Below the pieces are notes generated by a model. It worked only from the letters and a program-made list of their open reading frames with translations. It did no database searches and was not told where the DNA came from. The position numbers and the translations under genes are program-made. This document shows, piece by piece, positions 34,659 to 46,700 of a stretch of DNA of 64,000 bases; positions within the stretch are counted from its first letter, which is position 1, and the number at the start of each line of letters is the position of its first letter. Source of the stretch: Colletotrichum lupini (taxonomy: Eukaryota > Ascomycota > Sordariomycetes > Glomerellales > Glomerellaceae); NCBI RefSeq assembly GCF_023278565.1, contig NC_064676.1, positions 1,302,001 through 1,366,000 of the forward strand, in the 5' to 3' direction.

Positions 34659-36115
34659 GTGGCATGGGGCTTGCAAAAGCTTGAAGCTGCTTCTTTCTAT
34701 TAAACCTTTGGGCATTAATTGGAGTTTTGGGTCAGGAGAGGATTGCGATATGTTCATAACAAATTATTCCCAATATTCAAATTGTATAAAGCATGATGGA
34801 CCGTGCCTTTGTTATGAAGCATTTGTGCCTAAAGTGAACTAAAAAACTGCAGGGTCATGAGAAGCCGAGAAACCGTCTGACGATTCAACGCGCATCCTAC
34901 ATCTCCCGCCGAATCTAGATGCACACTCCGATCTGTCCAATCATTCTTTCAACCAGTGACTGCAGGAGGCTGGGTTTATTCTTCTTCTCGACCCTCTCTT
35001 GCAGAGCCTCCGTGCTTTAGCTTGCAACGAGAGATATCAGAAACTGTTTTCCCCCCAATGACTACCTACCGAGTCAAAGGTGCACAACTCTCGTGCATGC
35101 ACAACTCATAGGCCATCACATCTCATGGCTACATGCCTCCTCACCCACCAATATGTCAGCAGTCCTCGAGTCGCCTTTCTCGCCTCAAAACTTCGACAGC
35201 CTCACCCGATGTTGGTGAATGTCCTCCTTCTTCCCAGATCTTCAACACCATCCTCACAAGCAAAGAGCGGTAGAAACGGCCGCCGTCAATGTTTCATGCA
35301 GCCAAGGGTGCTTCATGCAAAGGGCGGTGGAGGCGATCGCCAAATGTGACTGCATCCCCCTGCTGATGGATGAGATATCCAAGGATGTCCAAGGATATCC
35401 AACGCGAACTGCGCTAAAATGTCACTGGGGTGGATCTCGAAAAGAATTCTGCAGGTGTCCCGAGCTCCCGGGGGGAGAAGAATGCCATATCCAGCAAGGG
35501 TTCGTGAGAAAATCTTCCAATCTTTCCCAGGAGCCCTGGACGCGGTCGTCCGGCGAGGCGACGACGCGATGCCAGCGGTGAAGAAAGAGGGCGGCACGCA
35601 TAGAGGGCGGTGATTGTTTATGCGACTCGCGAGCTTTTTCTTCGGTGCCCAATGTTTTTTTTTCGACCTTCCATTTCGTTTAATCTTGGTTCAGGTTTAG
35701 TTGGCCAGCCACTTCGGTGGGCCGCACCACCCCTCGGCGACTCCAGAATGCTATCCATCGAGAGGTTCACGGACGGTGGACGGCCATTATTGATTGCTTT
35801 GATTTGCCATACCGACTCTCTTGGTGGATACCATACGAATACTGAGCTTGAGAACTGCGAACATGGTTATCTCGGGCTGATGAACCGACGAGCACATATA
35901 TATGAGCATCAAGTCCAGTGTTCACATTTGCCTTTCTTCTTTCTTGTTTCCTCATCTCTGTTTGGTCACAACTCACGACATCTGAGACCTTTGCATAACT
36001 GCTTCTCCGTCTAGCAGTTGCTTTTCATTTGGCGTGACGAATTTCGCTTTTGGTTTTCCCGTCTTCTTTTTTGTTTCCTGTTTTCCGAAATTACGGCCGT
36101 TGATACCCCCTCACA
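34659..36115. other. Intergenic region upstream of the BTB gene
   Basis: About 1.46 kb without a supportable gene. A short internal repeat of ATCCAAGGAT units lies near 35376-35402. From about 35930 to 36115 the + strand is strongly pyrimidine-rich, which suggests the promoter and leader of the BTB gene. Confidence 0.55.
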
Positions 36116-38708
36116 ATGTCTCCCGCGCTTTTTGAGTCTCACCGGAGAACCCCCTCTGGTCAAGACCCCGAACGTCGCAAGTCTGGAAGTGGTTTTCTCT
36201 TCCTCAACAACCGCTTCAAGAGGTACGTTTTGTTTTGTTTACTTCATAGTTGTTTTCTCTCTTCAGTTGTCTCGGCCACGATATCCAGCTTCACCGCTCT
36301 TCTTTCTCTCTATCCTCTGCCCACCCCCCTGCAAGCATCGCTAGCCTCGACCCCTGCCTTTATGCTGGACCCTGAAAGGGGTCCCGCTTCGACCGGACCG
36401 GCTGCAACAGCGGGCGCCGCGGCTCTGAATATCTCCACCAAAGATGCATGCCCCTCCAGTTGTTCAACGGTCCATCGACTCAAGCTCGACAAGTTCGTCG
36501 TCTTGCATGTTTGACGTGTCTGTCGCGGCTCCAAACAACAACGTCGACACCCAACCAAACCCAACTCGCCTCCAATCAGCTTCCCTCTCTTACACGGGTG
36601 TTCGTAGTCCGCCAACACCACCCGAGGGTGACGCGCCTGATGACTCCTTTGCCCAGCATCGTCACTGGCAGGATCAAGATGCAATGACGGAAGACCCTCA
36701 AGGAGGGTGCCGCTCTGCCAGCACAGTCGTGAGGCATCCTAAAAGAGTGTCGCCGCCGCGGCCGCCGTCTGTGCCTTTACGAATATCCTCCCTTCGGTAG
36801 CGTTCCTTGGTCTTTTTCTGCTATGCCCTCGCTTCCCATGCCACTCCAGTATTGTATCAGCTCCTTCTCAAGGAATCTGTACCGGCACAAGTTATTGACT
36901 TATATCAACGTTGGATGAGACTTTATACTAACAAGGGAATAGAGCCCCTACCACAAAGACTACCAACGAAAATGCCACCTCCAGCCCCCCCACTCCGACT
37001 TTCGGCCCCGTCAAGGATGGATACTTCATGAAGCGTTCCGACTCCTCTCAGAGTATCCCCTCTCTGGTCCAATCAAACAATGGTGATGAGGTTAAGAGAC
37101 CCATGACCGCTATGCCCGGCCGGGAAAAGTCCTTCCTCGGCACCAAGGAGCCCGCCGTCCCCGCCGTTCCCTCTATCCCTGACGAGAAGGTCAAGCCCAC
37201 GACCGTCCCCGAAGAGAAGGAGGATAACACCCCCTCAGCCCCCGCCGAAGCCGAGTCCGCGAAGCCCAAGGCCGTTTCCGTAACCGAGACTGCTAAGACC
37301 GCCGAGGACGACGCTGATGACTCCTCTTCTGAGGATGAAGAGGAAGACGAGGAGAAGAATGAGGCCGAGGCACAGGAGCCGCAGGGTGCCCAGCTCGCAA
37401 CTCGCGTCGCCATCCTCCCTCCTCGCCCGGCTACCCCCGAAGCCGACAAGAGAATCTCCTACCACGAGGACTCCGACCTCCACATCAAGGTCCGCGACTC
37501 AAATGGCTCCCTCATCGTATACTCCGTCCGCTCCGCCGCTCTCGCATCTGCCTCCCGCGTCTGGAAGGAGCTGCTCGCCAATAACACCTCCAGCGTTATC
37601 GAGCTCCAGTCTCCCGCCGACACAGCCAGTGGTCTTGATGTGCTTTTCTCCATTGCTCACTTCAAGTTCCACGAGCTCCCCACTATGCCCAACGTCGGCG
37701 ACCTGTACGACCTGGCCCTCGCTTCCGACAAGTACGCCGCCACGCACCTGCTCGTCCCCTTCATGAACGACTGGGTCATCGCCCTGAACCGCCACGTTCT
37801 CATGGCCGGCGCCCGCAACGATGAGGACAAGACTCTCGTCCTCAGCTGGGTCTTTGGCGAGGCCCGCTGGTTCAGTCGCGTGCTGGCCAAGGCAGCTTAC
37901 AAGTCCCGCGTCGGACCTGACGGAGCCCTCCAGGACTCCAAGGGCCGCCCTTGGAAGGACCAGCCCATCTCGGACGAGGTCATTCGCATGCTTACCGCCA
38001 CCCGCGCCGAGGCCATTGACAAAATCATCAAGGCTGTCAGCAACCCTGTCCACCGCCTCCTGAACCCCTCCTGCTACCCCGGCGAGGAGATTCGCTACTG
38101 CCACGCTGGCACCGAGGATGGCACCGCGGAAGACTGCGAGCAGCTCCTCCTCGGATCCGCCATCATGGGCTTGACCAAGTCGAAGCTGTGGCCCCCTCCC
38201 GAGCCCGCCAAGATCAAGGTCAGCGCCGTCGATCTCGCAAGGGCCTACGGCGAAGTCCGTATCCGTCGCTACCAGACTCCCGGTCTGCGCTTCAGAGACA
38301 GCTCGGCCGAGGGCGCGCCCGTCGACGACCCTCACGCCAAGTGTGGCTTCGGTCACCGTGAGGTGATTGAGAAGATCCTCAACACGCCTGCCAAGATGGC
38401 GTCCAGCGTTGTCGGCCAGTTGATTACCAGAGCCAAGAAGTCTGGCGCGTTCGCCGAGGAGCTTTTCGCCGATTTGAAGGAGTACGTGCAGGATGGCGGC
38501 GCTGCTGTTGAGGGTGAGGATCTGAAGAGCGATCCCCTTCACTACAAGCAGGTTCGCGTTAGAGCCAACGGTGTTGCCGAGAACAAGACCCCGGCTGATG
38601 GTAAGCCCGTATCCACGTCTTTAAATGTAGGATGACATTTGCTGATATCTCACAGATGATGACGATGAGGACGACGACGATTCCAGCTCCGAGAGTGACG
38701 AGGAGTAG
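36116..38708 (+). CDS. BTB/POZ-like domain protein with acidic, disordered flanks
   Basis: Exons 36116-36222, 36943-38600 and 38656-38708 join in phase to 605 aa. Residues 1-200 are disordered, rich in Pro, Glu and Ser, with an acidic run of Asp/Glu/Ser around 155-185. A BTB/POZ-like fold follows at about 213-320: LHIKVRDSNGSLIVYSVRS, then LASASRVWKELL, then the FKFHELP region. Pezizomycotina have many such proteins with an unassigned alpha-helical tail. The last 17 residues are almost all Asp, Glu and Ser. BTB folds mediate dimerisation or Cullin-3 binding, so a scaffold role is plausible. The first intron is 720 bases, unusually long here. Its acceptor at 36942 is supported by a TACTAAC branch site just upstream. 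That intron contains an alternative in-phase first exon. Nuclear location is a guess from the acidic tracts. Confidence 0.82.
36444..36796 (+). CDS. Candidate alternative first exon (or small ORF) inside the first BTB-gene intron
   Basis: An ATG at 36444 opens a 118-codon frame (stop TAG at 36798-36800) with Ser/Pro/Thr-rich content such as RSPPTPPEGDAPDDS. If its end is read as a splice donor (GT at 36797), it leaves the same codon phase as the main first exon and could join the acceptor at 36942. That would give the BTB protein a different N-terminus of 117 residues. The donor GTAGCG is weaker than the GTACGT at 36223. Otherwise it could be a short upstream ORF. I see no known domain. Only transcript data can decide. 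Confidence 0.35.
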
Positions 38709-39397
38709 AAGTCTCCATACATGAAGCCTGCCGGTGGGAATCTGTGATAAAAGTTTTACGTATTATGGTTTTGTCTTTCTATGATGTGTCCAAGCATGAT
38801 TCATTACGAACAATACCCTTAGAATGTGTCTAGATCTAATTTTATATATCTCCTTTGTTGAATCAATTTGAGCACCAAACAATGATCACACTCAGACTTA
38901 TTCCAGTGCACGACTGGCCACCTCAGTATGTCCCTAAATGGGTTTGCATCATCATTTATGTTATTACTGGAAATATTTGTTCATCAGCCGATCATCGGAT
39001 GTGTCTCATCTCCGTAAGGGCTAGACCCAGTTGAGACCGGCAGCGTGATATTAAATGACGACGTGCAGAGTGAGACTGCATGAGGTTGACGCAGACGTGT
39101 GTGATGTTTGAGTGAGAAGTGGGAGTGGAAGTGAGAGTGAGTGTGAGACTCAGTCAATCAGGGGTTGATTGATGTCTGGGAGTACGTACCGCTCTTATGT
39201 AAGGAGGTGGTGTAAGTAAGGGAAAGTGCATGTCGAAAGTGCATGTCATCGGAGGGGTTGCTTCCTGCTCCTGACATCAGTTCAATTCAAATTGCTCGCC
39301 AGCTTTTCATTGACGTCTAACATACAAATTCCAACACCTACACTTCCATGTATTGATCAGTGGCAGACTCTCTTGAGAGAATCAATCGATAAACAAG
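38709..39397. other. Intergenic region with GA/GT-rich and short repeated segments
   Basis: About 690 bases between co-directional genes, with no gene seen. A GAGTG/GTGAG-rich stretch lies at about 39108-39150. The 12-mer AAAGTGCATGTC occurs twice in tandem at about 39223-39248. Both lie in the presumed promoter of the next gene. Confidence 0.6.
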
Positions 39398-40432
39398 ATG
39401 CCCCGTCCCAGCTTCGCCGAAGACGCCCCAGAGCCAGATACTCCCAGGGTTGCCACTCCTACCACCCAACCTGTCTACTCGGATGCATCAAGTTCCTACT
39501 GGCCACCAGGCTGGAACTACAATCGCTATCGACATGCAACCGCGGACGACGTGACCTCTCTTCCCGTGGATGAACTGCTGAAGATGCAGGCCGGATTACG
39601 GGATGTCCTAGGAGAGGAAGGTGTAGGGCAGCTGGCGATGCATGTCTTCGAGGAGCAACAACGCGATGCAGAAAGAACTGGCGACGAGTCGACTGCTGAG
39701 ACTGCAAAGAAGTCGGAGGTCGAGCACATGCCCCCTAACTGGCTGAAGCATTGGAAGCAGCGCCACGAAGGTCAGACGTGGGGAATGGTGGCCTTCCGAA
39801 CAGCCTGCTATGATGACCAGGAACGATGGGAGACCTTCGCCAAGCAGGTCCGGAGAATCGTTGAGATTCCCTTCCAGAGGGACGCAGACGGAGCCGATGT
39901 GCATGAGTACTTCGAGGATGCGGAGTCAAAATTCGAGCTACGGTGGGTAGAGGATCCGGCCTTGGCCGGTGCCACTGCCGATGACCTGCGCGACAAGTTC
40001 GGCAACATGAAATCCGAACTTCCAGCCGGGTTTTCGGAGCAGGTATTTCTTGTTGCCACTTCAGCTGTGATAGCATCTGTGCTGGATTTGGGCGAAGGCG
40101 ACCGACCGACGACTAAGTCTAAGTGGTGGCGGACATCGGCACCATTCTTTCTCGCGGTCGCTGCAGACACGGACCCCGGGTTGGAGGAGGGTCATGAAGA
40201 GAGGGAGTGGTTTAAGCCAATCTTCAAGGTTGCCGCAGAGACGATTGTTGAAGAGTTTTGGTGGCTCCTTGACTCGGACATCATGCCTTTGAGAAGGATC
40301 ACGCGAAGTGTCCGGGGCTTAGAAGGTCTAGCGGATACCGAGACCGGCACCTCTGGAAGCGGGGATTTGGAGAAGGTATGGTGGTCTACGGCACCGTCTC
40401 CGGAAAGAATGCGAAAGCGCCGTAGATTTTGA
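39398..40432 (+). CDS. Hypothetical 344-aa fungal protein
   Basis: Intronless frame with an ATG in good context (AACAAGATGC). I do not recognise the family. The product is soluble and acidic overall, with no signal peptide. The first 40 residues are Pro/Ser/Thr-rich and likely disordered. Residues about 45-110 are helical and charged. A Trp- and aromatic-rich core follows (WLKHWKQRHEGQTWGMVAFR near 120-140), then FELRWVEDP near 180 and a hydrophobic segment LVATSAVIASVLDL near 220-235. The C-terminus ends in a basic MRKRRRF, which could act as a nuclear signal. Codon use is normal and no RIP is seen, so it is a real gene by length and composition. It converges on the LysM gene with only 83 bases between stop codons, so the 3' ends of the two transcripts probably overlap. 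Confidence 0.75.
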   Translation: MPRPSFAEDAPEPDTPRVATPTTQPVYSDASSSYWPPGWNYNRYRHATADDVTSLPVDELLKMQAGLRDVLGEEGVGQLAMHVFEEQQRDAERTGDESTAETAKKSEVEHMPPNWLKHWKQRHEGQTWGMVAFRTACYDDQERWETFAKQVRRIVEIPFQRDADGADVHEYFEDAESKFELRWVEDPALAGATADDLRDKFGNMKSELPAGFSEQVFLVATSAVIASVLDLGEGDRPTTKSKWWRTSAPFFLAVAADTDPGLEEGHEEREWFKPIFKVAAETIVEEFWWLLDSDIMPLRRITRSVRGLEGLADTETGTSGSGDLEKVWWSTAPSPERMRKRRRF

Positions 40433-40515
40433 TCAGGATCTAATTCTTGGGAAGCGCACGATCTGGACGTGCGAGATGTAAGGGATGGCGCCTGTACCAG
40501 CAAAGAATAATTCCT

Positions 40516-42779
40516 CTACAACTCCGTTTTCTCTGACAGTCCCATTGCCCTTCTCAACCTTGGAGAGTCCACACCAGGCCATCCGATAGCAACGCCTCCC
40601 GCCTCAGATTCAGGCACTCCCGTCTCAATGGGTCCGACTCCGTTCCTCCGATAATGAGCGACCTGGTTAGGGTCGGACTGGCTGCCGGCATTCGTCGTCG
40701 CTCGTGCTGTGAGCGAAGCAGCACCCTGGACACAGTAGGCCACCCCCAGCTGCAGATTGGAGCAGTCACTTGCGATTGCCTAAGGACTCCTTGTTAGCAA
40801 CTTAGCAGTGGTTCCCAGTGCATCCTAGGCTTACAGGGTTCCATGCTCGAAATTGTTCGAAAGAAATCGCAAATTTGTCCTGGACTTTGGCGCAATAGTC
40901 TCCGGACTGGATCACATACCACCTGGAGAAAAAAGTAAACAGTGAGCTTCGAAGAGCTGGAGTAATTGCCATTTTGCAGCAAAACCGAAAGACTCACTGG
41001 TAGCACTTGTCCGTGGTTCCGGGAGGTGTGGTTGTTGGAGCCGGCACGGTTGTTGAAGTTGCTGTGGTGTTCCAGTCTTGGGTGGGCAGTACGCAATAGA
41101 ACACATTGGCCTGTAAGTTAGTGCACCCACTGTTGATCTGGGCCACGCCGTTAGTTGAAATCCGGCCTTTGGGCGTGCAAGTTATTTCTCAACTCACCTG
41201 GGGATTTATCGCACGGAATAGATCCAGCGAAACTGTCTGGTTCAAAGCCACAAGCTCACAGTAGTCGCCCTATATCAATGCAAGAGTTGACAGTTAGTGT
41301 TGGTTGATACTTGGGCCTCAAGGACCAGCTTTGTCTGAGTCCGCGTGGCCTTGCAACTGCACAGTTTAGAGGGGCATACCAGTTGGACCTTGTAGTACTT
41401 GCCGCACTTGGTCGTGGTTCCGCTCGCGACAGGCGCTGGTCTATCAGCCGTAGCGGTTGCGTAGATCGCAGTCTTAGTTACGGTTGCACCTGGGATCGTC
41501 GTGAAGTTGAGAACACCACCAGGTGGCCCAACGCAGATATTTTGGCCTGCGATCAAGTTGGTGCAGTAGCTATCGACGGCTGATTTGGCGGTTAGAAAGT
41601 GACATTCGAATTCAGCCACTATTTCCAAAAGAAAAGGCTTACTTGGATTCCAAGCGATTACTTGCTGGTAGGTAGTGTTGAACTGCGAGGCGACCTTCAA
41701 ACAGTTGTCGCCGCCTTGGACCACATAGCTAATACAAGTAGGTGGAAGGCAAAGAATCTATAAATGCTCAATTTCAGCCAAACCGAGTCCTCGCAATGAT
41801 CCTTCGCAACGAGAGCTCAAGAACTCACTTGACCGGCAAAGATGTTCGTGCAGTCCATCCGCAGGCTGTTTAGCGTAATCAACGAGCCCGTCGAAACGCC
41901 GCTCTTCTTTGAGATATCTATGCAGTTGTCACCAGCAGCCACCGTGTACGTGCGGCCTGCAACGCAGACTGCAGTGGCATAACCAGGCGGAGCATAGTTG
42001 CCAAGCGACGTAACATTTGTCTTCAACGATTGAGTTGCTGTTGGAAGACTGAGACTGCACTTTGACTGAATGGCGGCCCACGCTTGAGCCATTTCGGGGT
42101 CATAGTTTGAGTACGGGGTCGATTGTTGATGGCGGAATAGGCTGACCAGACACTCGGAGCAGAGTTGAGCAGTGGAGTACCCGCCGAGCAGGTCCGCTGG
42201 GCTTGCGGCATCGCCGAGTACTTGCTCGAGGTATTCTTCGTGCGAAGTCAGATCACGGACACGGGGTGTTTAACAAGAGATCTCTAAGTACTCACGAGTG
42301 CAGTACTCTCCGGTCTTAGAGTCTTTCAGACACATCTGCGTTCTAACAGCAGTGACAGAATCAACCCAGTAGGTCGGCGGATAGCCACTCCTAGGTTGAG
42401 GATCTTTGGCGCACTGAGAAACGACGTTGCTCCTGTAAGTGGCCAATGCTGGAGAACACTCAGATCTGCAAAGAACGCCCATGACAGTCTCATTGAGTAC
42501 CGTGTGGTAGCTACCACCTCCGAGGAGATTCAAGAGTTCTCGGGGGCATTCCGGGACAGGGGCTGATAGTGCCAAGTTGCATCCGGACGAGATGCTATCG
42601 AAGACTGTGCCAGATTGGTTTGTGAAGAAGAAGAACTAAAGAGATCAATTGAAAGTTTGTATCTGATAGGCTGCTCCCGGATATCTCCAGAGCAGTCTAG
42701 GAGAACTCACACTTGGGTCAGCACATATGGCCATAGGCCATAAAGAGATAGTTAGGCTCAAAGCCACGATCGACTTCAT
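40516..42779 (-). CDS. Secreted protein with four LysM domains
   Basis: Predicted secreted chitin-binding protein. Nine exons join in phase from right to left: 42779-42711, 42635-42296, 42235-41829, 41757-41643, 41579-41380, 41269-41198, 41137-40998, 40922-40835 and 40779-40516, giving 564 aa. Residues 1-20 form a signal peptide. Residues 24-230 hold a cysteine-rich region of no family I know. Four LysM modules follow at about 233-278, 283-327, 373-418 and 450-495. Each has the fungal pattern Y-x-V-x-x-GD-x-C ... N-P ... C-x-N-L-x-x-G/A ... C. A Ser/Thr/Pro linker separates modules 3 and 4. The last 70 residues lack membrane or GPI features. Divergent orientation to a subgroup-C chitinase is a known Pezizomycotina arrangement. 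Likely roles are protection of own chitin, chitin scavenging, or masking chitin from plant or animal receptors; sequence cannot choose. Confidence 0.88.
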
Positions 42780-43773
42780 AATGAGTTCAACTGCTTTAAG
42801 TTTTGGTGAGTAAAATGGTTCTTTGTTCGAGCTGTGTTCCTAGCAGACAACCTCAAGGTGGACGGAACCAGGAGAGCTCGTTCTATGTAAGTATGGAACA
42901 CCTAGTAATTTCGAGGATTACTTCGGGAATCCGACCTCGCGTATCCACAACCATAGAACCTGGACTCTTGGCTTGGTTCTGTCATATTGAAAGCTTCTTT
43001 TTAGTAAGACATGAGCTGAAATATTGCCAAGCAGCTGTAGGAAGAGTCAAACGCTGATCGTTGTCTCAAGTCTGTCTTTGCTTCCCGAGGTACAATCATT
43101 TGAGTCAATCTGACATGCATAAGCTTACCACCTCACCTAAGTCAACACGCTGCACATAGAATACCATCCTGTGTAGTTGATCGACTGGCAAGAACTGTCT
43201 TACTGTTACTAAATGGCGCATATGATGTATAATGAGGTAGTAGACGGATACGCAGGGCGATAGAAACACGACATCATGAAGCACCTTAGCCGAGGTGTCC
43301 CCTTGCTCCATCACACTTGTGGCGCCAAACCAGCTTGTAAACTTGGACATCAGATGATATTTTTTTTCCGATGGCAAAGTCATTTTCAAATTGCAACATA
43401 CTAGTTGAGACACAGTCAGAAGCTGTTAGAAGGACAGAGTACGATCAGAACGATTCACGCTTGCCACGATACCAACAGTCACCTATGTCTTGCTTGACGA
43501 CCCCAAATTATTTGCAAGAAGGGAGGTTGCAGGTTGATTGAGGTCTAAGTCGATCGTCACTTCCACAAAGTCCTACACAGGTCGAATGTGATACGACTTG
43601 TCTCTAGTCACCATGTGATCAAACCCCAGGCCCCCTGGAAATCCGGGCCAGCCGGGGTTGTCTCCTTTTCCAGGGATTCCACGAAGAAACAAAAGAATGA
43701 GTTTATCTCGGGAACAGAAGGCACTTCAAGTCGAAATTACTTGCACTGAAAGTTCATGTACGCAATTGCAAAA
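42780..43773. promoter_or_regulatory. Shared divergent promoter region between LysM gene and chitinase
   Basis: About 1 kb lies between the two divergent start codons. No gene is supported inside it. Its position implies that both genes could be regulated together. I found no defined operator by eye, so the call rests on geometry only. Confidence 0.5.
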
Positions 43774-46700
43774 ATGAAGCTCCTCAAGCCCGCTGTGCTG
43801 GTGTTCTGTCTCCTACTCGCCGCATCGGGAGCGATAGCTCAGCAGGACTACAGCTGTTCCCCCACGAGGCCGTGCAAACTTGGCTGCTGCGGTAAGAACA
43901 ATGTGAGTGACTTCGAGTTCGCAGAATCCAAAATTCAGAGAAAGTTCCAATTGCTGATGAGAGAACTAGGTCTGTGGCCTTGGGCCTAGCTATTGCGCAC
44001 CCGCGAACTGCACTTCCAGTTGCGGTGCCAAGAGCGAATGTGACCCAGGCTGGGGATCCGCCTGGAGCCAGAGAGCGAAGTGTCCCCTCAACGTATGCTG
44101 CTCCAAGTTTGGCTTTTGCGGAACTACCAAGGAGTTCTGCGGCGACAAGAAGGTCAAGGCGCCAAGTTGCCCTGGTGGCTCTTCTGCAGGCAAGCGAGTG
44201 ATCGGCTACTATGAAGGGTGGTCAACAACAAAGGCCTGCAATGGATGTAAGTTCAAGTTACCATTTAAGGCAATCATCATTTGAAGCAAGATTCTTTTCT
44301 CCAAACGGATTGCCCTTTACGATAATTACCTCTTACAGTAATCTTGTAATTGCCTTTTCGAGTAATTCTTCCAAGATTAGTAGGAGACAATTTACTAAAA
44401 TTTCTTCAGTGAATCCTGAGGACTTACTCTACACTGCTTACACTCATCTCAACTACGCGTTCGCCTTCATTGACCCGATCTCGTATAAGATTGCGAATAT
44501 GCAAGACTCCGACTCGAAGTTCATGCCTCGACTCACAGCACTGAAGAACTACAACCCTGGGATGGAAGTCTGGGTGAGAATTCAATTTTCGCATCTGTGT
44601 AGAAGGACTTTTCGCTCATTTTTGCAAATTAGATTGCCATTGGGGGTTGGAGTATGAACGACCCTGATCAGCCGACTAAGCGCACGTTTTCTGAACTGGC
44701 CGCATCCAAAGCGAAGCAAGACGTCTTCTTCTCATCTCTTCTGTCTTTTATGGAGTGAGTCCCTATTTGATAAGCAGTCTATATCAATGAGGTTTGACTA
44801 ACAAGAGACCTCCGCTAGTAAATATGGCTTCGATGGTGTCGACATCGACTGGGAATATCCCGTTGCCGAGGAACGCTCTGGCACACCTGAAGACTACAAG
44901 AACTTGGTCACTTTTCTCAAGAATCTGCGCGCAGCACTGGGAACAAAGGGCCTCACTATCACGCTCCCAGCATCATACTGGTACCTTCAGCACTTCGATC
45001 TCAAGAACATCCAGCCATACCTGGACTGGTTCAACATGATGAGCTACGACTTACACGGCACTTGGGATGGCACAAACCCTTATCTGGGGCCGTACGTCAA
45101 CAGCCACACGAACTTGACAGAAATCGACCGTGCCCTTGAGCTTCTATGGCGGAATGATATCGACCCAAAGAAGGTCGTCATGGGTATGGGGTTCTACGGA
45201 CGCAGCTTCACTCTCTCGAATCCAAGTTGCAAGACCTCCGGTTGTGGCTTCAGCGCCGGTGGCGTCCCAGGCAGATGTTCCGCGTCTGCTGGGACATTGA
45301 TGTTCTCTGAGATCCAAGAGATCATAGACAAGGGCGGAGCTCAAGTGACAACAGACAAGATAGCAGCCGTCAAGATTGTCACTTGGGGCGGTAATCAGTG
45401 GGTCTCTTACGACGATGAAGAGACGCTCAAGTTGAAGATGGACTACGCCAACGGCAAGTGTCTTGGAGGAGTCATGGTGTGGGCTGCATCAACAGATGAC
45501 GCTAAGGGGACTGCCATCAAGGCTCTAGCGAAAGCTTCGGGCCGAACCGACTTGTCGAAATCTCTCTTTGCCAAAGCAGTCAGCAGCGACCCCAGCCAGT
45601 GTGTCTGGGGCGAATGCGGTGCATCGTGTCCATCTGGTCTCGTCCCGGTCGAGAGTTCAGGGAGCAACGCCAGTCCACTTGGCATTGAGTTAGGATGCAA
45701 TCAGGGAAAGCGCAACTTCTGCTGTCCACCAAAGAACCCACCAACTTGTAAGTGGAAGGGAAGCCCCAAGTTCTGTGGTGCGCTCGCGAAGAACCGATGC
45801 AGTGGCAAGGAGATCGAAATTGCTGCAAGCACAGACGGATGCTGGACTGGACACAAGTCTTTGTGTTGCACCAAGACTGATTCAACAAGTACTCTCGACT
45901 CTTGTGAGTGGCTCGGTGCTGCCCCATTTTGCTCAGCTGGCGCGACTTTCGGTTCCATCCTTGGACTCGGCACAACACCTGTTGCTGGAGCATTCTCCTT
46001 CCTTTCGTACGGCTGTCCCAACAAGGACAAGCCGAAGGAGTTGACCACTGGGAAGCAAGGAGAGGGAGGTCAGCAGACGTGTGCCTACAACGGAGGCTTC
46101 AAGAGCTATTGCTGCAAAGACCCTGTCCCTTGGAAAGAATGCAAATGGCCAGTACTATTCCACTCAACGCTAACAGAAGCTTTGACTGACTGTCTTGTAG
46201 GCGATCCGGAAACACTGCTTGGGTTCAATGGAAGCAGATACTGTCCGGCCCCCTCGCCAACCTTTTTTTCGATTTTTCAACAGACTGCAAGACCGGCTGT
46301 GAGAGCGGAGAAGTGACCGTCGCAACTGATGGCTTTGGCTGTCGCTCTGGGACATACTCCTATTTCTGCTGTGGTAATCCGAATACGCCAGTCGAGCCCA
46401 AGCTACCAGAGATCAGTCTTTGTCCCAGCCCAGCAAACTTGCCGGACTTGTCCACAGTCCCAGAGGGCGGTTCGAGCCCTAAGAATGTTTTCAAGGAAGG
46501 AGATGTCTTTGACAATAACTGCATACTACCGCCAATTAACAAGAGGCGACACATGATTCGAGCTGCTCGACCGCATCACAGGGGATTCGACAGTAATGAC
46601 ACAATCTCGGAGGAACCAGAGCATCCGGCACTCGCTGGCATGGACACATCGTACCTCTTTGGGAGATCGTTGGAGAAACGCGGTGCCAGAGACGTTGCTA

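Noticed and set aside
37499..38542. 347-codon minus-strand frame opposite the BTB gene
   Set aside because: It is a mirror frame produced by GC-biased third positions of the BTB coding exon. It has no recognisable domain.
46170..46316. In-frame readthrough of the chitinase at 46152-46316 without splicing
   Set aside because: Reading through gives a premature stop at 46314-46316. A GT-AG intron at 46152-46237 restores the cysteine-rich frame with matching phase, so I took the spliced form.
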